From contig NZ_JAHFUY010000040.1 in the NCBI RefSeq assembly GCF_023264895.1, positions 1 to 40,056 of the forward strand: DNA of 40,056 nucleotides. Direction: 5' to 3'. Of this stretch, positions 1-7,960 are shown piece by piece (the stretch's first letter is position 1; every line of letters begins with the position of its first letter). A program made the position numbers and the translations under genes. The stretch is from Herbiconiux sp. GTDB taxonomy: Bacteria; Actinomycetota; Actinomycetes; Actinomycetales; Microbacteriaceae. The notes beneath the pieces are model-generated. The model made no database searches. It had not been told where the DNA came from and saw only the letters and a program-made list of their open reading frames with translations.

Positions 1-275
1 TCTCCGGGCACCCAGACGCCCGCGACCGCACCGGGCACTCCGTACGCGGACATGACGCCGTCGAGAGCCGCCTGCAGCTGATCCTGCAGCTCGACCGGGA
101 GGTCGCCCTCGGGTGCGGCGGGGCGCTCCACGGCCGGGCGTGCGGTGGCGGAGACGGTGGGGCCCGCGTCGGCGCTCGGCACGGAGGTGCAGCCGGCGGC
201 GAGCAGGGCGGTGGCGGCGACGGCGGCTGCGCCGAGGAGTCGGGCCGTGCGCGCGGAGGTGCGGGTGGTCGTCAT
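1..275 (-). CDS. Lipoprotein, probable serine hydrolase/beta-lactamase-family (N-terminal part only)
   Basis: Reading leftward from the ATG at 275 gives about 91 residues before the window edge. The N-terminus has basic residues, an Ala/Leu-rich core and a lipobox LLAAGC with Cys29, so the protein should be exported and lipid-anchored. After an Ala/Pro-rich linker comes LQAALDGVMSAYGVPGAVAG, which resembles the opening helix and first strand of class C beta-lactamase/D-alanyl-D-alanine carboxypeptidase-type hydrolases. The catalytic SxxK and YxN motifs would lie outside the window, so the enzyme assignment is inference while the lipoprotein nature is directly visible. The ATG at 284 is followed at once by a stop, which fixes the start at 275. 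The gene is divergent from amt. Confidence 0.65.
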   Translation of the reverse strand, partial: MTTTRTSARTARLLGAAAVAATALLAAGCTSVPSADAGPTVSATARPAVERPAAPEGDLPVELQDQLQAALDGVMSAYGVPGAVAGVWVPG

Positions 276-373
276 GACTCACATGCTCCCGAATCGACGA
301 CGGCCGGGCAATAGACCTGTGTCCTCCACCCCGCCACCAGTGTTTACACGATCGACGATTCTGCAACACCCCG

Positions 374-425
374 GAAACATGCGGTGCCGCCGCGCGTAAC
401 ACGGTCCTGTCACTGTATGCGTTAC
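374..425 (+). promoter_or_regulatory. Possible nitrogen-regulator (GlnR-like) sites upstream of amt
   Basis: The amt upstream region holds GAAAC (374-378), GTAAC (396-400), GTCAC (409-413) and GTTAC (421-425). These resemble the half-sites GTnAC/GAAAC bound by actinobacterial GlnR. The first two are 22 bp apart, twice the usual 11-bp step, but the others are 12-13 bp apart, so the match is imperfect. Control of amt by nitrogen status is expected from the family; this site is only a candidate. Confidence 0.25.
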
Positions 426-465
426 CCGACGCCGACGCTGCGTCCCTTCAGAGAGGTCAGTTCGA

Positions 466-1731
466 ATGGATCAAGGAAACACCGCCTTCCTACTCTTGGC
501 CGCGGCCTTCGTCCTGTTGATGACACCGGGCCTGGCCTTCTTCTACGGTGGCCTCGTCAAGGCCAAGAGCGTCATCAGCATGATGATGATGAGCTTCGGC
601 GCCCTGGGTCTCATCGGGGTGCTCTGGGTGATCTACGGCTACGCGATCGCCTTCCCGGGCTCCGAGGGCACGCTCGCACCGTGGGCGATCGACCTCTCGA
701 ACATCGGCCTCACCGCGGCACTCGAGACGCCCGAGGGCGCCCTCTACCCGCCGCTGGCCTTCGTCGCCTTCCAGGCCACCTTCGCCATCCTCACCGTCGC
801 CCTGGTCTCGGGTGCGATCGCCGACCGGGCCAAGTTCGGGGCATGGATGGTGTTCGCCGCCATCTGGGCCACGATCGTCTACTTCCCGGTGGCCAGCTGG
901 GTGTTCAACTTCGGCCTCGCCGAAGACGGCAGCTTCGCCTACGGCGGCTGGATCACGCACGGACTCCAGTCGGTCTTCGGCGTCGGCGCGATCGACTTCG
1001 CCGGTGGAACCGCCGTGCACATCAACGCCGGTGCCGCGGCGCTCGCGCTGGCTCTCGTGCTCGGCAAGCGCGTCGGGTTCCAGAAGGGCGTCAACGTGCC
1101 GCACAACCCGCCGTTCGTGCTCCTCGGCGCCGGCCTCCTCTGGTTCGGCTGGTTCGGCTTCAACGCCGGCTCCGAGCTCGCCGCCGACGGCACCGCGGCC
1201 CTGGCCTTCGTCAACACGATCGCCGCTCCCGCCGCCGCGCTGCTCGCCTGGCTCCTCGTGGAGAAGATCAAGGACGGCAAGCCCACCTCCGTGGGTGCGG
1301 CCTCCGGTGCCGTCGCGGGTCTCGTGGCGATCACCCCGGCCTGTGCGTCGCTCCACCCGATCTGGGCGATCGTGCTCGGTGTCGTCGCCGGTGCCGTCTG
1401 CGCCCTGGCGATCGAGCTGAAGTTCAAGTGGGGCTTCGACGACTCGCTCGACGTCGTGGGCATCCACCTCGTCGGCGGCCTCATCGGAACGCTCTACCTC
1501 GGCTTCTTCGCCAACAGCACCGGCCTCTTCATGGGCGGCGACGGATCGCAGCTGCTCGTGCAGGCGATCGCCGCGTTCTCCGTGCTGATCTACTCCTTCG
1601 TGCTGGCCTTCGCCATCGGCTTCGTGATCGAGAAGACCATGGGCTTCCGGGTGAAGAACGAGGACGAGATCGCCGGCATCGACACCGTCGTGCACGGTGA
1701 AGAGGGCTACGTCCTGGTCGACACCAAGTAG
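466..1731 (+). CDS. amt: Ammonium transporter Amt
   Basis: A 421-residue integral membrane protein of the Amt/MEP/Rh family, which conducts ammonium/ammonia across the cytoplasmic membrane for nitrogen assimilation. About eleven hydrophobic segments are visible. The N-terminus runs straight into the first helix (LMTPGLAFFYGGLV), typical of Amt. The pore twin histidines are His185 in AVHINAGAAA and His334 in VVGIHLVGGLIGT. Length is normal for bacterial Amt. A purine-rich GAGAGG lies about 9 nt before the ATG. Unlike many actinobacterial loci, no glnK (PII) or glnD follows; the next gene is an unrelated small protein starting 36 nt downstream. Confidence 0.95.
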   Translation: MDQGNTAFLLLAAAFVLLMTPGLAFFYGGLVKAKSVISMMMMSFGALGLIGVLWVIYGYAIAFPGSEGTLAPWAIDLSNIGLTAALETPEGALYPPLAFVAFQATFAILTVALVSGAIADRAKFGAWMVFAAIWATIVYFPVASWVFNFGLAEDGSFAYGGWITHGLQSVFGVGAIDFAGGTAVHINAGAAALALALVLGKRVGFQKGVNVPHNPPFVLLGAGLLWFGWFGFNAGSELAADGTAALAFVNTIAAPAAALLAWLLVEKIKDGKPTSVGAASGAVAGLVAITPACASLHPIWAIVLGVVAGAVCALAIELKFKWGFDDSLDVVGIHLVGGLIGTLYLGFFANSTGLFMGGDGSQLLVQAIAAFSVLIYSFVLAFAIGFVIEKTMGFRVKNEDEIAGIDTVVHGEEGYVLVDTK

Positions 1732-1758
1732 CACGGACCACGTAGTACCGAACAGGAG

Positions 1759-1796
1759 GTGCGCTGGATGTCGGAGTCATCTGACATCCAGCGCAC
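1759..1796 (+). promoter_or_regulatory. Perfect 14-bp hairpin enclosing the start codon of the next gene
   Basis: The arms GTGCGCTGGATGTC (1759-1772) and GACATCCAGCGCAC (1783-1796) are perfectly complementary with a 10-nt loop. The Shine-Dalgarno AGGAGG (1754-1759) sits at the foot of the stem and the ATG (1768-1770) lies within the left arm. In mRNA the structure would hide the start codon; it may also stop or process transcripts coming out of amt. There is no T-run, so an ordinary intrinsic terminator is less likely. Confidence 0.6.
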
Positions 1797-2367
1797 TTCG
1801 CTGTTCGGCGCCCCCGTGCTGCTCGCCGGCCTCCGGCGGCTCCCGCTCGAGCAGGGGCGCGGAGGGGTGCGCGAGATCTGGGCGGGGGAGGGCCCCCACC
1901 ACGAGCCCCGCTGGCAGCTGCGCATCGTCGACATGCGCGGGCCGCGGGGCATCCTCAGTGCCTCCGCCGGCTCGGAGCACTACGTGATCGGGCTCGCGGG
2001 GCCGCAGGTGGCCGTCGGCGACACGCGTTCGTCGGGTCAGGTGCTGCGGCGCGGCCGGGTCGTGCCCATCCGATCGGCCACGGTCGTGTTCGAACGGCCG
2101 AAGCTGCGTGCCGCCGGTGCCAGCTCGCTCGTGGTGCTGACGGCGTCGTCGCCGGCTCTCGCTCCCACGCTCACGCTGCAGACCGTGGAGGGCGCCGCGG
2201 TGATGGCCGCCGGAACCTGCGGTGTCGTCACGCTGCGACACGGCGTGCTGCTCGACGACGCCGACGTGCCCGGCCACGCGGCCACGCTCATCGATCCTCG
2301 CGGGCTGCACCGCATCCAGGTCGCCTCGGCGCAGGTGCTGACGCTCGTGAACCAGCAGCAGCCCTGA
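1768..2367 (+). CDS. Uncharacterised protein, possibly HutD/Ves-like cupin
   Basis: A 199-residue cytoplasmic protein with no signal peptide or membrane segment. The start is the ATG at 1768, eight nt after a strong AGGAGG; a GTG nine nt earlier would lie on top of the Shine-Dalgarno. The segment GGVREIWAG followed by RWQLRIVDMRGPRG and a glycine-rich turn (YVIGLAGPQVAVGD) weakly resembles the first cupin repeat of HutD/Ves proteins, but the typical WKNGGG signature is degraded (LEQGRGG), so the family call is tentative. No function is claimed. It lies 36 nt downstream of amt on the same strand and its start codon is buried in a hairpin, so its expression may be linked to amt read-through. 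It converges with nhaA. Confidence 0.7.
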   Translation: MSESSDIQRTSLFGAPVLLAGLRRLPLEQGRGGVREIWAGEGPHHEPRWQLRIVDMRGPRGILSASAGSEHYVIGLAGPQVAVGDTRSSGQVLRRGRVVPIRSATVVFERPKLRAAGASSLVVLTASSPALAPTLTLQTVEGAAVMAAGTCGVVTLRHGVLLDDADVPGHAATLIDPRGLHRIQVASAQVLTLVNQQQP

Positions 2368-2416
2368 CCGGCAGCACGGCCGGCCCGGTCTGCGGCCCCG
2401 ACGGCAGCCTCGCCCG

Positions 2417-3598
2417 TCAGGCTCCGGAGAGGCGCCGCACGGCGTCGGCCCGCAGCACCCGCAGGCGCCGGTAGTAGGCGCTCAGCCGGGACACCAGCAC
2501 GGCCGACGCGACGATCGAGATCGACGAGCCCAGCAGCACCGCGAGCGTTCCCTCGTCGGCCACCTCGGGCTGCGAGGCGAAGGCCAGCTCGTTCATGAGC
2601 AGCGACACGGTGAAGCCCACGCCGCCGAGCGCGCCCGCGGTGAGCAGCGCGTAGGGGGTGAGGTGCGGCCGCTTCTCGCGCGGGCCCACGAAGCTCGACA
2701 GCCAGCCCCCGAGGGCGATGCCGATGACCTTGCCCACGGGCAGGGCGATCAGGATGCCCCAGAACGGCGCCGCGAGCTCGGACGGCGACACCTGGGGGAT
2801 GGCCACGAGGGCGGCCGAGAAGGCGAACAGCGGCAGGATGACGCCGTTCGTGACCGGTTCGAGGGCGTGGCGCACCCGCATGGCCGGCTTCCGCACCATC
2901 ACGAGGCCGAGCGCGACGCCTGCGATCGTGGCGTGCACCCCCGAGAGGTAGACGAGCGACCAGGTGAGCACCGCGAGCACGACCATGGCCGCGACGGCGA
3001 GCATCTGATACCTGCCGCCGAGCAGCCGGCTGGCGAGGCCGAACAGCACCACACCGACCACCGCGAGCGCGAGAAAGAGGAGGTTGGGGTCGGCCGTGAA
3101 GAAGACCGCGATGATGACGATCGCCACGATGTCGTCGAGGATCGCCAGCGCCAGGATGAAGATCCGCAGTCGTGACGGGATGCCCTTTCCGAACACCGCG
3201 AGCACGCCGAGCGCGAACGCGATGTCGGTGGCGGTGGGGATGGGCCAGCCGCCCTCGTAGCCGGAGCCGGCGGTCACGGCGACGTAGATCAGGGCGGGCA
3301 CCGCGACGCCGCCGAGCGCGGCGATGGCCGGGCGCACGGCCTTCGAGACCGAGTTCAGCTGCCCGACCGTGAGCTCGTTCTTGAGCTCGACGGCGACGAC
3401 GAAGAAGAACACGGCGAGCAGGCCGTCGCTGATCCAGTGCCCGACCGACAGGTCGAGGGGGGTGCCCGGGATGGCGAAGTGCGCATCCTGCAGCTGCATG
3501 AGGGCAGGCCCGAAGGCCGTGTTGGCGGCGATGAGCCCGAGGGCCGCGGCGGCGAGAAGGAGGAACGCGGCGACGCGTTCGGAGCGGATGATGCCCAT
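2417..3598 (-). CDS. nhaA: Na+/H+ antiporter NhaA
   Basis: A 393-residue polytopic membrane protein of the NhaA family, which exchanges sodium for protons for pH and salt homeostasis. The chosen start is the ATG at 3598 (MGIIRSERVAAFLLLAAAAL), which matches the usual NhaA N-terminus and has an AGGA a few nt upstream. A longer frame reaches 3748 but would run up to the adjacent tRNA gene. Recognisable NhaA segments include HWISDGLLAVFFFVVAVELK, the PTATDIAFALGVLAVFG motif with the antiporter aspartates (also ILDDIVAIVIIAVFF), and GVGFTVSLLMNELAF near the C-terminus. It is monocistronic and convergent with the preceding small gene. Confidence 0.95.
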   Translation of the reverse strand: MGIIRSERVAAFLLLAAAALGLIAANTAFGPALMQLQDAHFAIPGTPLDLSVGHWISDGLLAVFFFVVAVELKNELTVGQLNSVSKAVRPAIAALGGVAVPALIYVAVTAGSGYEGGWPIPTATDIAFALGVLAVFGKGIPSRLRIFILALAILDDIVAIVIIAVFFTADPNLLFLALAVVGVVLFGLASRLLGGRYQMLAVAAMVVLAVLTWSLVYLSGVHATIAGVALGLVMVRKPAMRVRHALEPVTNGVILPLFAFSAALVAIPQVSPSELAAPFWGILIALPVGKVIGIALGGWLSSFVGPREKRPHLTPYALLTAGALGGVGFTVSLLMNELAFASQPEVADEGTLAVLLGSSISIVASAVLVSRLSAYYRRLRVLRADAVRRLSGA

Positions 3599-3731
3599 GC
3601 GGTGTCCTAGCTGCCCGGAGAGCGGGCGTCGGCGAATCGTGTGAGCGATCCCGTGACCGCCCGCCGACCAGACTTCCCGGCTCTCCGACATCGATCCTAC
3701 CGCGACGGTCGGGTGCCCCTCAGGCGTGGGG

Positions 3732-3737
3732 TAGACT
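3732..3737 (+). promoter_or_regulatory. -10 box of the initiator tRNA gene
   Basis: TAGACT lies 11 nt before the tRNA 5' end, a fitting position for a sigma-70-type -10 element. No clear -35 is visible 17-18 nt upstream. Confidence 0.45.
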
Positions 3738-3748
3738 GGATCCTGCAA

Positions 3749-3825
3749 CGCGGGGTGGAGCAGTTCGGTAGCTCGCTGGGCTCATAACCCAGAGGTCGCA
3801 GGTTCAAATCCTGTCCCCGCAACCA
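3749..3825 (+). tRNA. Initiator tRNA-fMet (CAT), CCA encoded
   Basis: The sequence folds as a complete cloverleaf with anticodon CAT in the loop CTCATAA. It has the marks of an initiator rather than elongator tRNA: the first base C cannot pair with A72 in the acceptor stem, the anticodon stem ends in three G-C pairs (CTGGG/CCCAG), and the D-stem has the A11-U24 pair (GAGC/GCTC). The T-arm contains GGTTCAAATC. The 3' CCA is encoded in the DNA (3823-3825). Its product starts translation at fMet codons. Confidence 0.97.
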
Positions 3826-3840
3826 CAGCACCACCAGATC

Positions 3841-3876
3841 AGAGGCCGTTTCCTGTCACATCGGGAAACGGCCTCT
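3841..3876. terminator. Hairpin terminator, tRNA-fMet and (opposite strand) CWB2 gene
   Basis: Perfect 13-bp arms AGAGGCCGTTTCC (3841-3853) and GGAAACGGCCTCT (3864-3876) enclose a 10-nt loop. It lies 15 nt after the tRNA and 24 nt after the stop of the minus-strand CWB2 gene, so it can serve both directions. A T-run is absent, as is common in high-GC actinobacteria. Confidence 0.75.
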
Positions 3877-3900
3877 TCTGCATCTCGGCGCCTGCTGACG

Positions 3901-5412
3901 CTACGAGGCGCAGGCGGTGAGCGACTCGACTGCGGTGGTGAGGGTCGCCGTGCCGCCGAGGAGGGTGACGTGCGTCACGCCCTGGGCGCTCATCGCCGAC
4001 AGGGTCGCCTGCGGCACGCAGCTGCTGTTCACCACGTAGAGCGGGGCGCCGATCGCGCCCGCCCAGGCGGAGCCCGCCAGAGCATCGGGGAACTTCAGGC
4101 CGGTCGCGAGGAACGCCCGGCTCGCTGTCGGGAAGGCGCGATTGTTGATGTTGGCCGAGGCGGCGAAGCGGTCGGCGCCGCCGTCGCGCACCACCGAGGT
4201 GATGCCGGCGACGGAGGCGAGAGAGGCCTCGATGCCCGGGGTGACCGAGTTCGGGCCACCCGCGATGACGACGTTCTTCACACCGAGGTCCGTGAGGGTG
4301 GCGATCGTGGCAGCGTCGAGGCTGCTCGCCTTGCCGTTCACGAGCAGCACCGGGCCGTAGGAGTTCGCGGCGGCCGCGCCGGCGCTGAGGGCGTCGGGGA
4401 AGTTCGCGCCGGTGGCCACGTAGGCCGTCTCGGTCTGGGCGCCGAAGGCGTACTCGCTCAGCGTGCGCGAGACCTCGTAGCGGTCGGCGCCGGCGATGCG
4501 CTCGGTGTTCGCTTGGATGCCCTTCAGCTGGTCGAACACGGCACCCGACACGGAGTTGGTGCCGCCGACCACCACGATGCGGCCCGGCTGCAGACGTTCG
4601 ATCTCGGCGCGCACGCTGCTCGGGAGCGCGTCGGAGCGGGTGAGCAGCAGGGGGGCACCGAACCGCGCGGCGGCGGGCCCGGCGGAGAGGGCGTCGGGGT
4701 AGTTCGCGCCGGTGGCGACGAACACCGTGTAGGCGCCGCTCGGGTAGGCGCGCTCGGAGATGTTGACGGCCACCTCGAAGCGATCGGCGCCGGCCACGCG
4801 GTCGGGTCCGGCGGGCGGGGTGAGCACCGCCGAGGCGAAGAGGTCGTCGCCGCCACCGCAGCCGACGGGCCCGTCTGACGGGTCGCATCCGCTGGCCGTG
4901 TAGAGGGCGATGACGAGCGGGTCTGCCCGGTTGATCGTGTAGCTCTTGGTGAAGTGGCCGGTCTGCTTGGTCGCGGAGGTCTGCTCGAGGCCGAGGGCGG
5001 GCTCGTCGTAGAGAAGGGGCGGGCCGCCGATGACGGGAGCCGGCCGCACCGGTGTCGACTCGTTGCCTGGGTCGACCAGCAGCGTGACCAGACCGCCGTA
5101 GAAGACATCCGGAATCGTGGGGCTCGGCACGGAGGCGTAGTCGAAGTCGACCGTGAACCCCTCGCTCGTCGCCGTGATCGCGAGGTTCGAGATCTCGGGC
5201 CCGCTCCAGCCGCGAGGCCCCTGCGTCGGGGGCGTGGCGTAGCGGATCGGCAGCGGCCCGTTCGAGTCCGCCCGCTGCGGCGCCGCGACCGTCGCCGCGG
5301 TGTCGCCGGCGACCCCGGCCGCCGAGGCGGCCGAGGCGGAGACCGGTGCGATCAGTGCGAGGGCCACCACGGCGAGAGCCGAGGCGGCGAGGGATGCGGA
5401 GGTTCTGAACAC
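3901..5412 (-). CDS. Secreted protein with three cell-wall-binding (CWB2) repeats
   Basis: A 503-residue exported protein. The GTG at 5412 is preferred over the ATG at 5514 because it has AAGGAA about 9 nt upstream and gives a clean signal peptide (FRTSASLAASALAVVALALI, cut after a following ASA motif). Residues ~45-200 form a module I do not recognise. Three tandem CWB2 repeats follow, at ~205, ~305 and ~407, each with (A)GADRF/Y, a VATG-NFPDALSAG-type centre and a VVGG-NSV-type end. CWB2 repeats bind anionic wall polymers and attach proteins non-covalently to the envelope. The third repeat is the most divergent (DGGADRF, ATGLKFPDALAG). The protein probably decorates the cell surface; what the N-terminal module does is unknown. 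Confidence 0.9.
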   Translation of the reverse strand: MFRTSASLAASALAVVALALIAPVSASAASAAGVAGDTAATVAAPQRADSNGPLPIRYATPPTQGPRGWSGPEISNLAITATSEGFTVDFDYASVPSPTIPDVFYGGLVTLLVDPGNESTPVRPAPVIGGPPLLYDEPALGLEQTSATKQTGHFTKSYTINRADPLVIALYTASGCDPSDGPVGCGGGDDLFASAVLTPPAGPDRVAGADRFEVAVNISERAYPSGAYTVFVATGANYPDALSAGPAAARFGAPLLLTRSDALPSSVRAEIERLQPGRIVVVGGTNSVSGAVFDQLKGIQANTERIAGADRYEVSRTLSEYAFGAQTETAYVATGANFPDALSAGAAAANSYGPVLLVNGKASSLDAATIATLTDLGVKNVVIAGGPNSVTPGIEASLASVAGITSVVRDGGADRFAASANINNRAFPTASRAFLATGLKFPDALAGSAWAGAIGAPLYVVNSSCVPQATLSAMSAQGVTHVTLLGGTATLTTAVESLTACAS

Positions 5413-5449
5413 AGACGGGTTCCTTCCGAGGAGCGGCACAGTGCTCCAC

Positions 5450-5455
5450 AAAGTA
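5450..5455 (-). promoter_or_regulatory. Candidate -10 box of the CWB2 gene
   Basis: On the minus strand TACTTT lies about 38 nt before the GTG start, leaving room for a short leader with the AAGGAA ribosome-binding site. The large hairpin at 5471-5504 sits directly upstream, over the -35 region. Confidence 0.35.
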
Positions 5456-5470
5456 TCGAAGGCACCCCAT

Positions 5471-5504
5471 CGTCCGCCGCCCCTGCTTTCAGGGGCGGCG
5501 GACG
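5471..5504. repeat. Perfect 15-bp GC hairpin between divergent genes
   Basis: The arms CGTCCGCCGCCCCTG (5471-5485) and CAGGGGCGGCGGACG (5490-5504) are perfectly complementary with a 4-nt CTTT loop. The element lies between the divergent CWB2 and monooxygenase genes, where a terminator is not expected. It may be a regulator site, a leader structure or a small dispersed palindrome. Confidence 0.6.
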
Positions 5505-5561
5505 GCCGCGGCATCGTCTCACTACGTCACAGAAGCCCACACTCGTGGGCCGGCGGCAATC

Positions 5562-6953
5562 ATGGCGTTCGTGACCAAACAGATCCGATTCAACGCCTTC
5601 GACATGAACTGCGTCGCGCATCAGTCCTCCGGCATGTGGCGCCACCCCGACGACCAGTCGTGGCGCTATAAGGAGCTCTCCTACTGGACGGAGCTCGCGA
5701 AGCTCCTCGAGCGCGGGTCGTTCGACGGCATCTTCATCGCCGACGTGCTCGGCACCTACGACGTCTACGGCGGCTCGAACGAGGCCGCGATCCGGCACGG
5801 CGCCCAGGTGCCCGTGAACGACCCGATCCTGCTCATCTCGGCCATGGCCGCGGTGACCGAGAACCTCGGCTTCGGCGTGACGGCGGGAACGGCGTACGAG
5901 CATCCGTACCCCTTCGCGCGCCGGATGTCGACGCTCGACCACCTCACCGGCGGCCGCGTGGGCTGGAACGTCGTGACCGGCTACCTGCCGAGCGCCGCCC
6001 GCAACATGGGCCACGACGATCAGCTGGAGCACGACGAGCGCTACGACGTGGCCGACGAGTACCTCGAGGTGCTCTACAAGCTCTGGGAGGGCTCGTGGGA
6101 GGACGACGCGGTCATCCGCGACCGCGACTCCGGCGTGTTCACCGACCCGTCGAAGGTGCACGAGATCGGCCACTACGGCAAGCACTACACAGTGCCCGGC
6201 ATCCACCTCGCCGAGCCGTCGCCGCAGCGCACCCCGGTGATCTACCAGGCCGGGGCCTCTCCACGTGGCATCGCCTTCGCCGCCGGCAACGCCGAGGCCA
6301 TCTTCGTCGCCGCCCCCACGAAGACCGTGCTTAAGGGTGTCGTGAAGAGCATCCGGGATGCCCTCGAGGAGGCCGGGCGCGACCGCTACTCGGCGAAGAT
6401 CTACACCCTCATCACGATCATCACCGACGAGACCACCGAGAAGGCGCACGCCAAGCACGCCGACTACCGCAGCTACGCGAGCGAGGAGGGCGCCCTCGTG
6501 TTCATGTCGGGCTGGATGGGCGTCGACCTCTCGCAGTACGACCTCGACGAGCCGATCGGCAACGTCAAGAGCAACGCGATCCAGTCGGCCGTGTCGAACT
6601 TCCAGGCCGCCAACGACGACGGTGGCGAGTGGAAGGTGCGCGACATCGCGAAGCTCGGTGCCATCGGCGGGCTCGGCCCGTTCATCGTCGGCTCCCCGAG
6701 AGAGATCGCCGACGACCTCCAGGCCTGGGTCGACGAGACCGACGTCGACGGCTTCAACCTCGCCTACGCCATCACGCCCGGCACCTTCGAGGACGTGGTC
6801 GAGTTCATCATCCCCGAGCTCCGCCGCCGCGGCGCCTACCCCGAGGGCTACGCGCCGGGCACCCTGCGCAACAAGCTGCACGGCCGCGGCGACCGCCTTC
6901 CCGAGGAGCACCACGGCGCGCGCTTCTCGATCGGCCAGGCGATCACCACATGA
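5562..6953 (+). CDS. FMN-dependent monooxygenase, NtaA/SnaA/DszA family
   Basis: A 463-residue bacterial-luciferase-like flavin monooxygenase. The N-terminus (IRFNAFDMNCVAHQSSGMWR) and the FIADVLGTYDVYGG, TGGRVGWNVVTGYLPSAARN and TPVIYQAGASPRGIAFAA segments are typical of the NtaA/SnaA/DszA group, which uses FMNH2 from a separate reductase to oxidise compounds such as nitrilotriacetate, sulfones or pristinamycin precursors. The real substrate cannot be told from sequence. No strong ribosome-binding site precedes the ATG; a GTG 11 nt later (5573) is an alternative start. The stop overlaps the metN start (ATGA), so it is co-translated with an importer, suggesting that the imported compound is its substrate. 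No flavin reductase gene is adjacent. Confidence 0.9.
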   Translation: MAFVTKQIRFNAFDMNCVAHQSSGMWRHPDDQSWRYKELSYWTELAKLLERGSFDGIFIADVLGTYDVYGGSNEAAIRHGAQVPVNDPILLISAMAAVTENLGFGVTAGTAYEHPYPFARRMSTLDHLTGGRVGWNVVTGYLPSAARNMGHDDQLEHDERYDVADEYLEVLYKLWEGSWEDDAVIRDRDSGVFTDPSKVHEIGHYGKHYTVPGIHLAEPSPQRTPVIYQAGASPRGIAFAAGNAEAIFVAAPTKTVLKGVVKSIRDALEEAGRDRYSAKIYTLITIITDETTEKAHAKHADYRSYASEEGALVFMSGWMGVDLSQYDLDEPIGNVKSNAIQSAVSNFQAANDDGGEWKVRDIAKLGAIGGLGPFIVGSPREIADDLQAWVDETDVDGFNLAYAITPGTFEDVVEFIIPELRRRGAYPEGYAPGTLRNKLHGRGDRLPEEHHGARFSIGQAITT

Positions 6954-7960
6954 TCGGCCTCGAGCAGCTCACCAAGGTCTACGGTCACGGCGCCGACGCG
7001 ACCGTGGTGCTCGACCACCTCGACTTCCGGGTCGAGGCGGGAGAGATCTACGCCGTGGTCGGCCCGAGCGGCGCGGGCAAGAGCACCCTCGCCGCCTGCG
7101 TGAACCTGCTCGAGCGGCCCACCTCCGGCTCCGTCGTGGTGAACGGCGACGTGCTCTCCGACCTCTCCGAGGCCCAGCTGCAGGTGGCCAGGCGACGGAT
7201 CGGCACGATCTTCCAGTCGGACGGCCTGTTCGCCCGCCGCACCGCCGCGCAGAACGTCGCCCTGCCCCTGCAGTACCTCGGGGTGACCCCCGGCGAGACC
7301 AGGCGGCGCGTCGCCGAGCTGCTCGACCGGGTGGGGCTCGCGGATCGCGCCGGCCACTACCCGCACCAGCTCTCCGGCGGCCAGCGCCAGCGCGTCGGCA
7401 TCGCCCGGGCGCTCGCGCTGAAGCCGACGGTGCTGCTGTCGGACGAGGCCACCTCGGGCCTCGACCCGCAGTCGACCGACGCCATCGTGTCGCTGCTGAA
7501 GGAGCTGCGCGACGACCTGGGCCTGTCGATCCTGTTCATCACCCACGAGATGGACACCGTGCTGCAGGTGGCCGACTCCGTCGCACGGCTCGACCACGGT
7601 CACATCGTGGAGTCCGGCCGCATCGTCGACCTGCTCCAGAGCCCGGAGTCCGACCTCGGTCGAGCGCTGCGGCCCTGGCGGGCCCATACCGAGCCCGAGA
7701 CCGGCGAATCCGCGTGGCAGCTCGCCTACGCCGCCAAGTCGGTCCCGACCGACTGGATCACCCAGCTCGCCGCACGCCTCGGTGCGCCGGTCTCGCTGCT
7801 CGGCGCCTCGATCGAGACGGTCAACGGCGCCACCGTGGGCCACGCCACCGTCGGGCTGCCGCCGATCGACCCGCAGCGGGTCGTGGCCGCCGCCGACGAG
7901 CTCGGGCTCGCGGCCCAGCAGGTGTCGAGCGGCATCGCGGATCTGGAGCGGGTCGCGTGA
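6950..7960 (+). CDS. metN: MetN-type ABC transporter ATP-binding protein with NIL domain
   Basis: A 336-residue ATPase of the methionine-type importer family. The start ATG overlaps the preceding stop by 4 nt. Motifs in order: Walker A GPSGAGKST, Q-loop in IFQSDGLF, signature LSGGQRQRVGIARAL, Walker B VLLSDEATSGLDP, and the H-loop in FITHEMDTV. The last ~80 residues (from about ESAWQLAYAAKS) form a C-terminal NIL-like domain; in the E. coli homologue this domain binds methionine and shuts down transport. That supports a methionine-like or organosulfur substrate. It works with the MetI-type permease and MetQ-type binding protein encoded next. Confidence 0.92.
   Translation: MIGLEQLTKVYGHGADATVVLDHLDFRVEAGEIYAVVGPSGAGKSTLAACVNLLERPTSGSVVVNGDVLSDLSEAQLQVARRRIGTIFQSDGLFARRTAAQNVALPLQYLGVTPGETRRRVAELLDRVGLADRAGHYPHQLSGGQRQRVGIARALALKPTVLLSDEATSGLDPQSTDAIVSLLKELRDDLGLSILFITHEMDTVLQVADSVARLDHGHIVESGRIVDLLQSPESDLGRALRPWRAHTEPETGESAWQLAYAAKSVPTDWITQLAARLGAPVSLLGASIETVNGATVGHATVGLPPIDPQRVVAAADELGLAAQQVSSGIADLERVA

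Noticed and set aside
2368..2416. Terminator between the small gene after amt and nhaA (GACCGG/CCGGTC arms)
   Set aside because: The arms are only 6 bp with a 13-nt interior in very GC-rich DNA, so the pairing is not distinguishable from chance.
3599..3748. N-terminal 50-residue extension of NhaA
   Set aside because: The extension is not like NhaA proteins, would reach to the tRNA-fMet gene, and an ordinary NhaA start with an AGGA site exists at 3598.
5505..5561. SAM riboswitch before the monooxygenase-metNIQ operon
   Set aside because: Only 57 nt remain between the hairpin and the start, and no SAM-type core (k-turn, SAM-pocket helices) can be traced.
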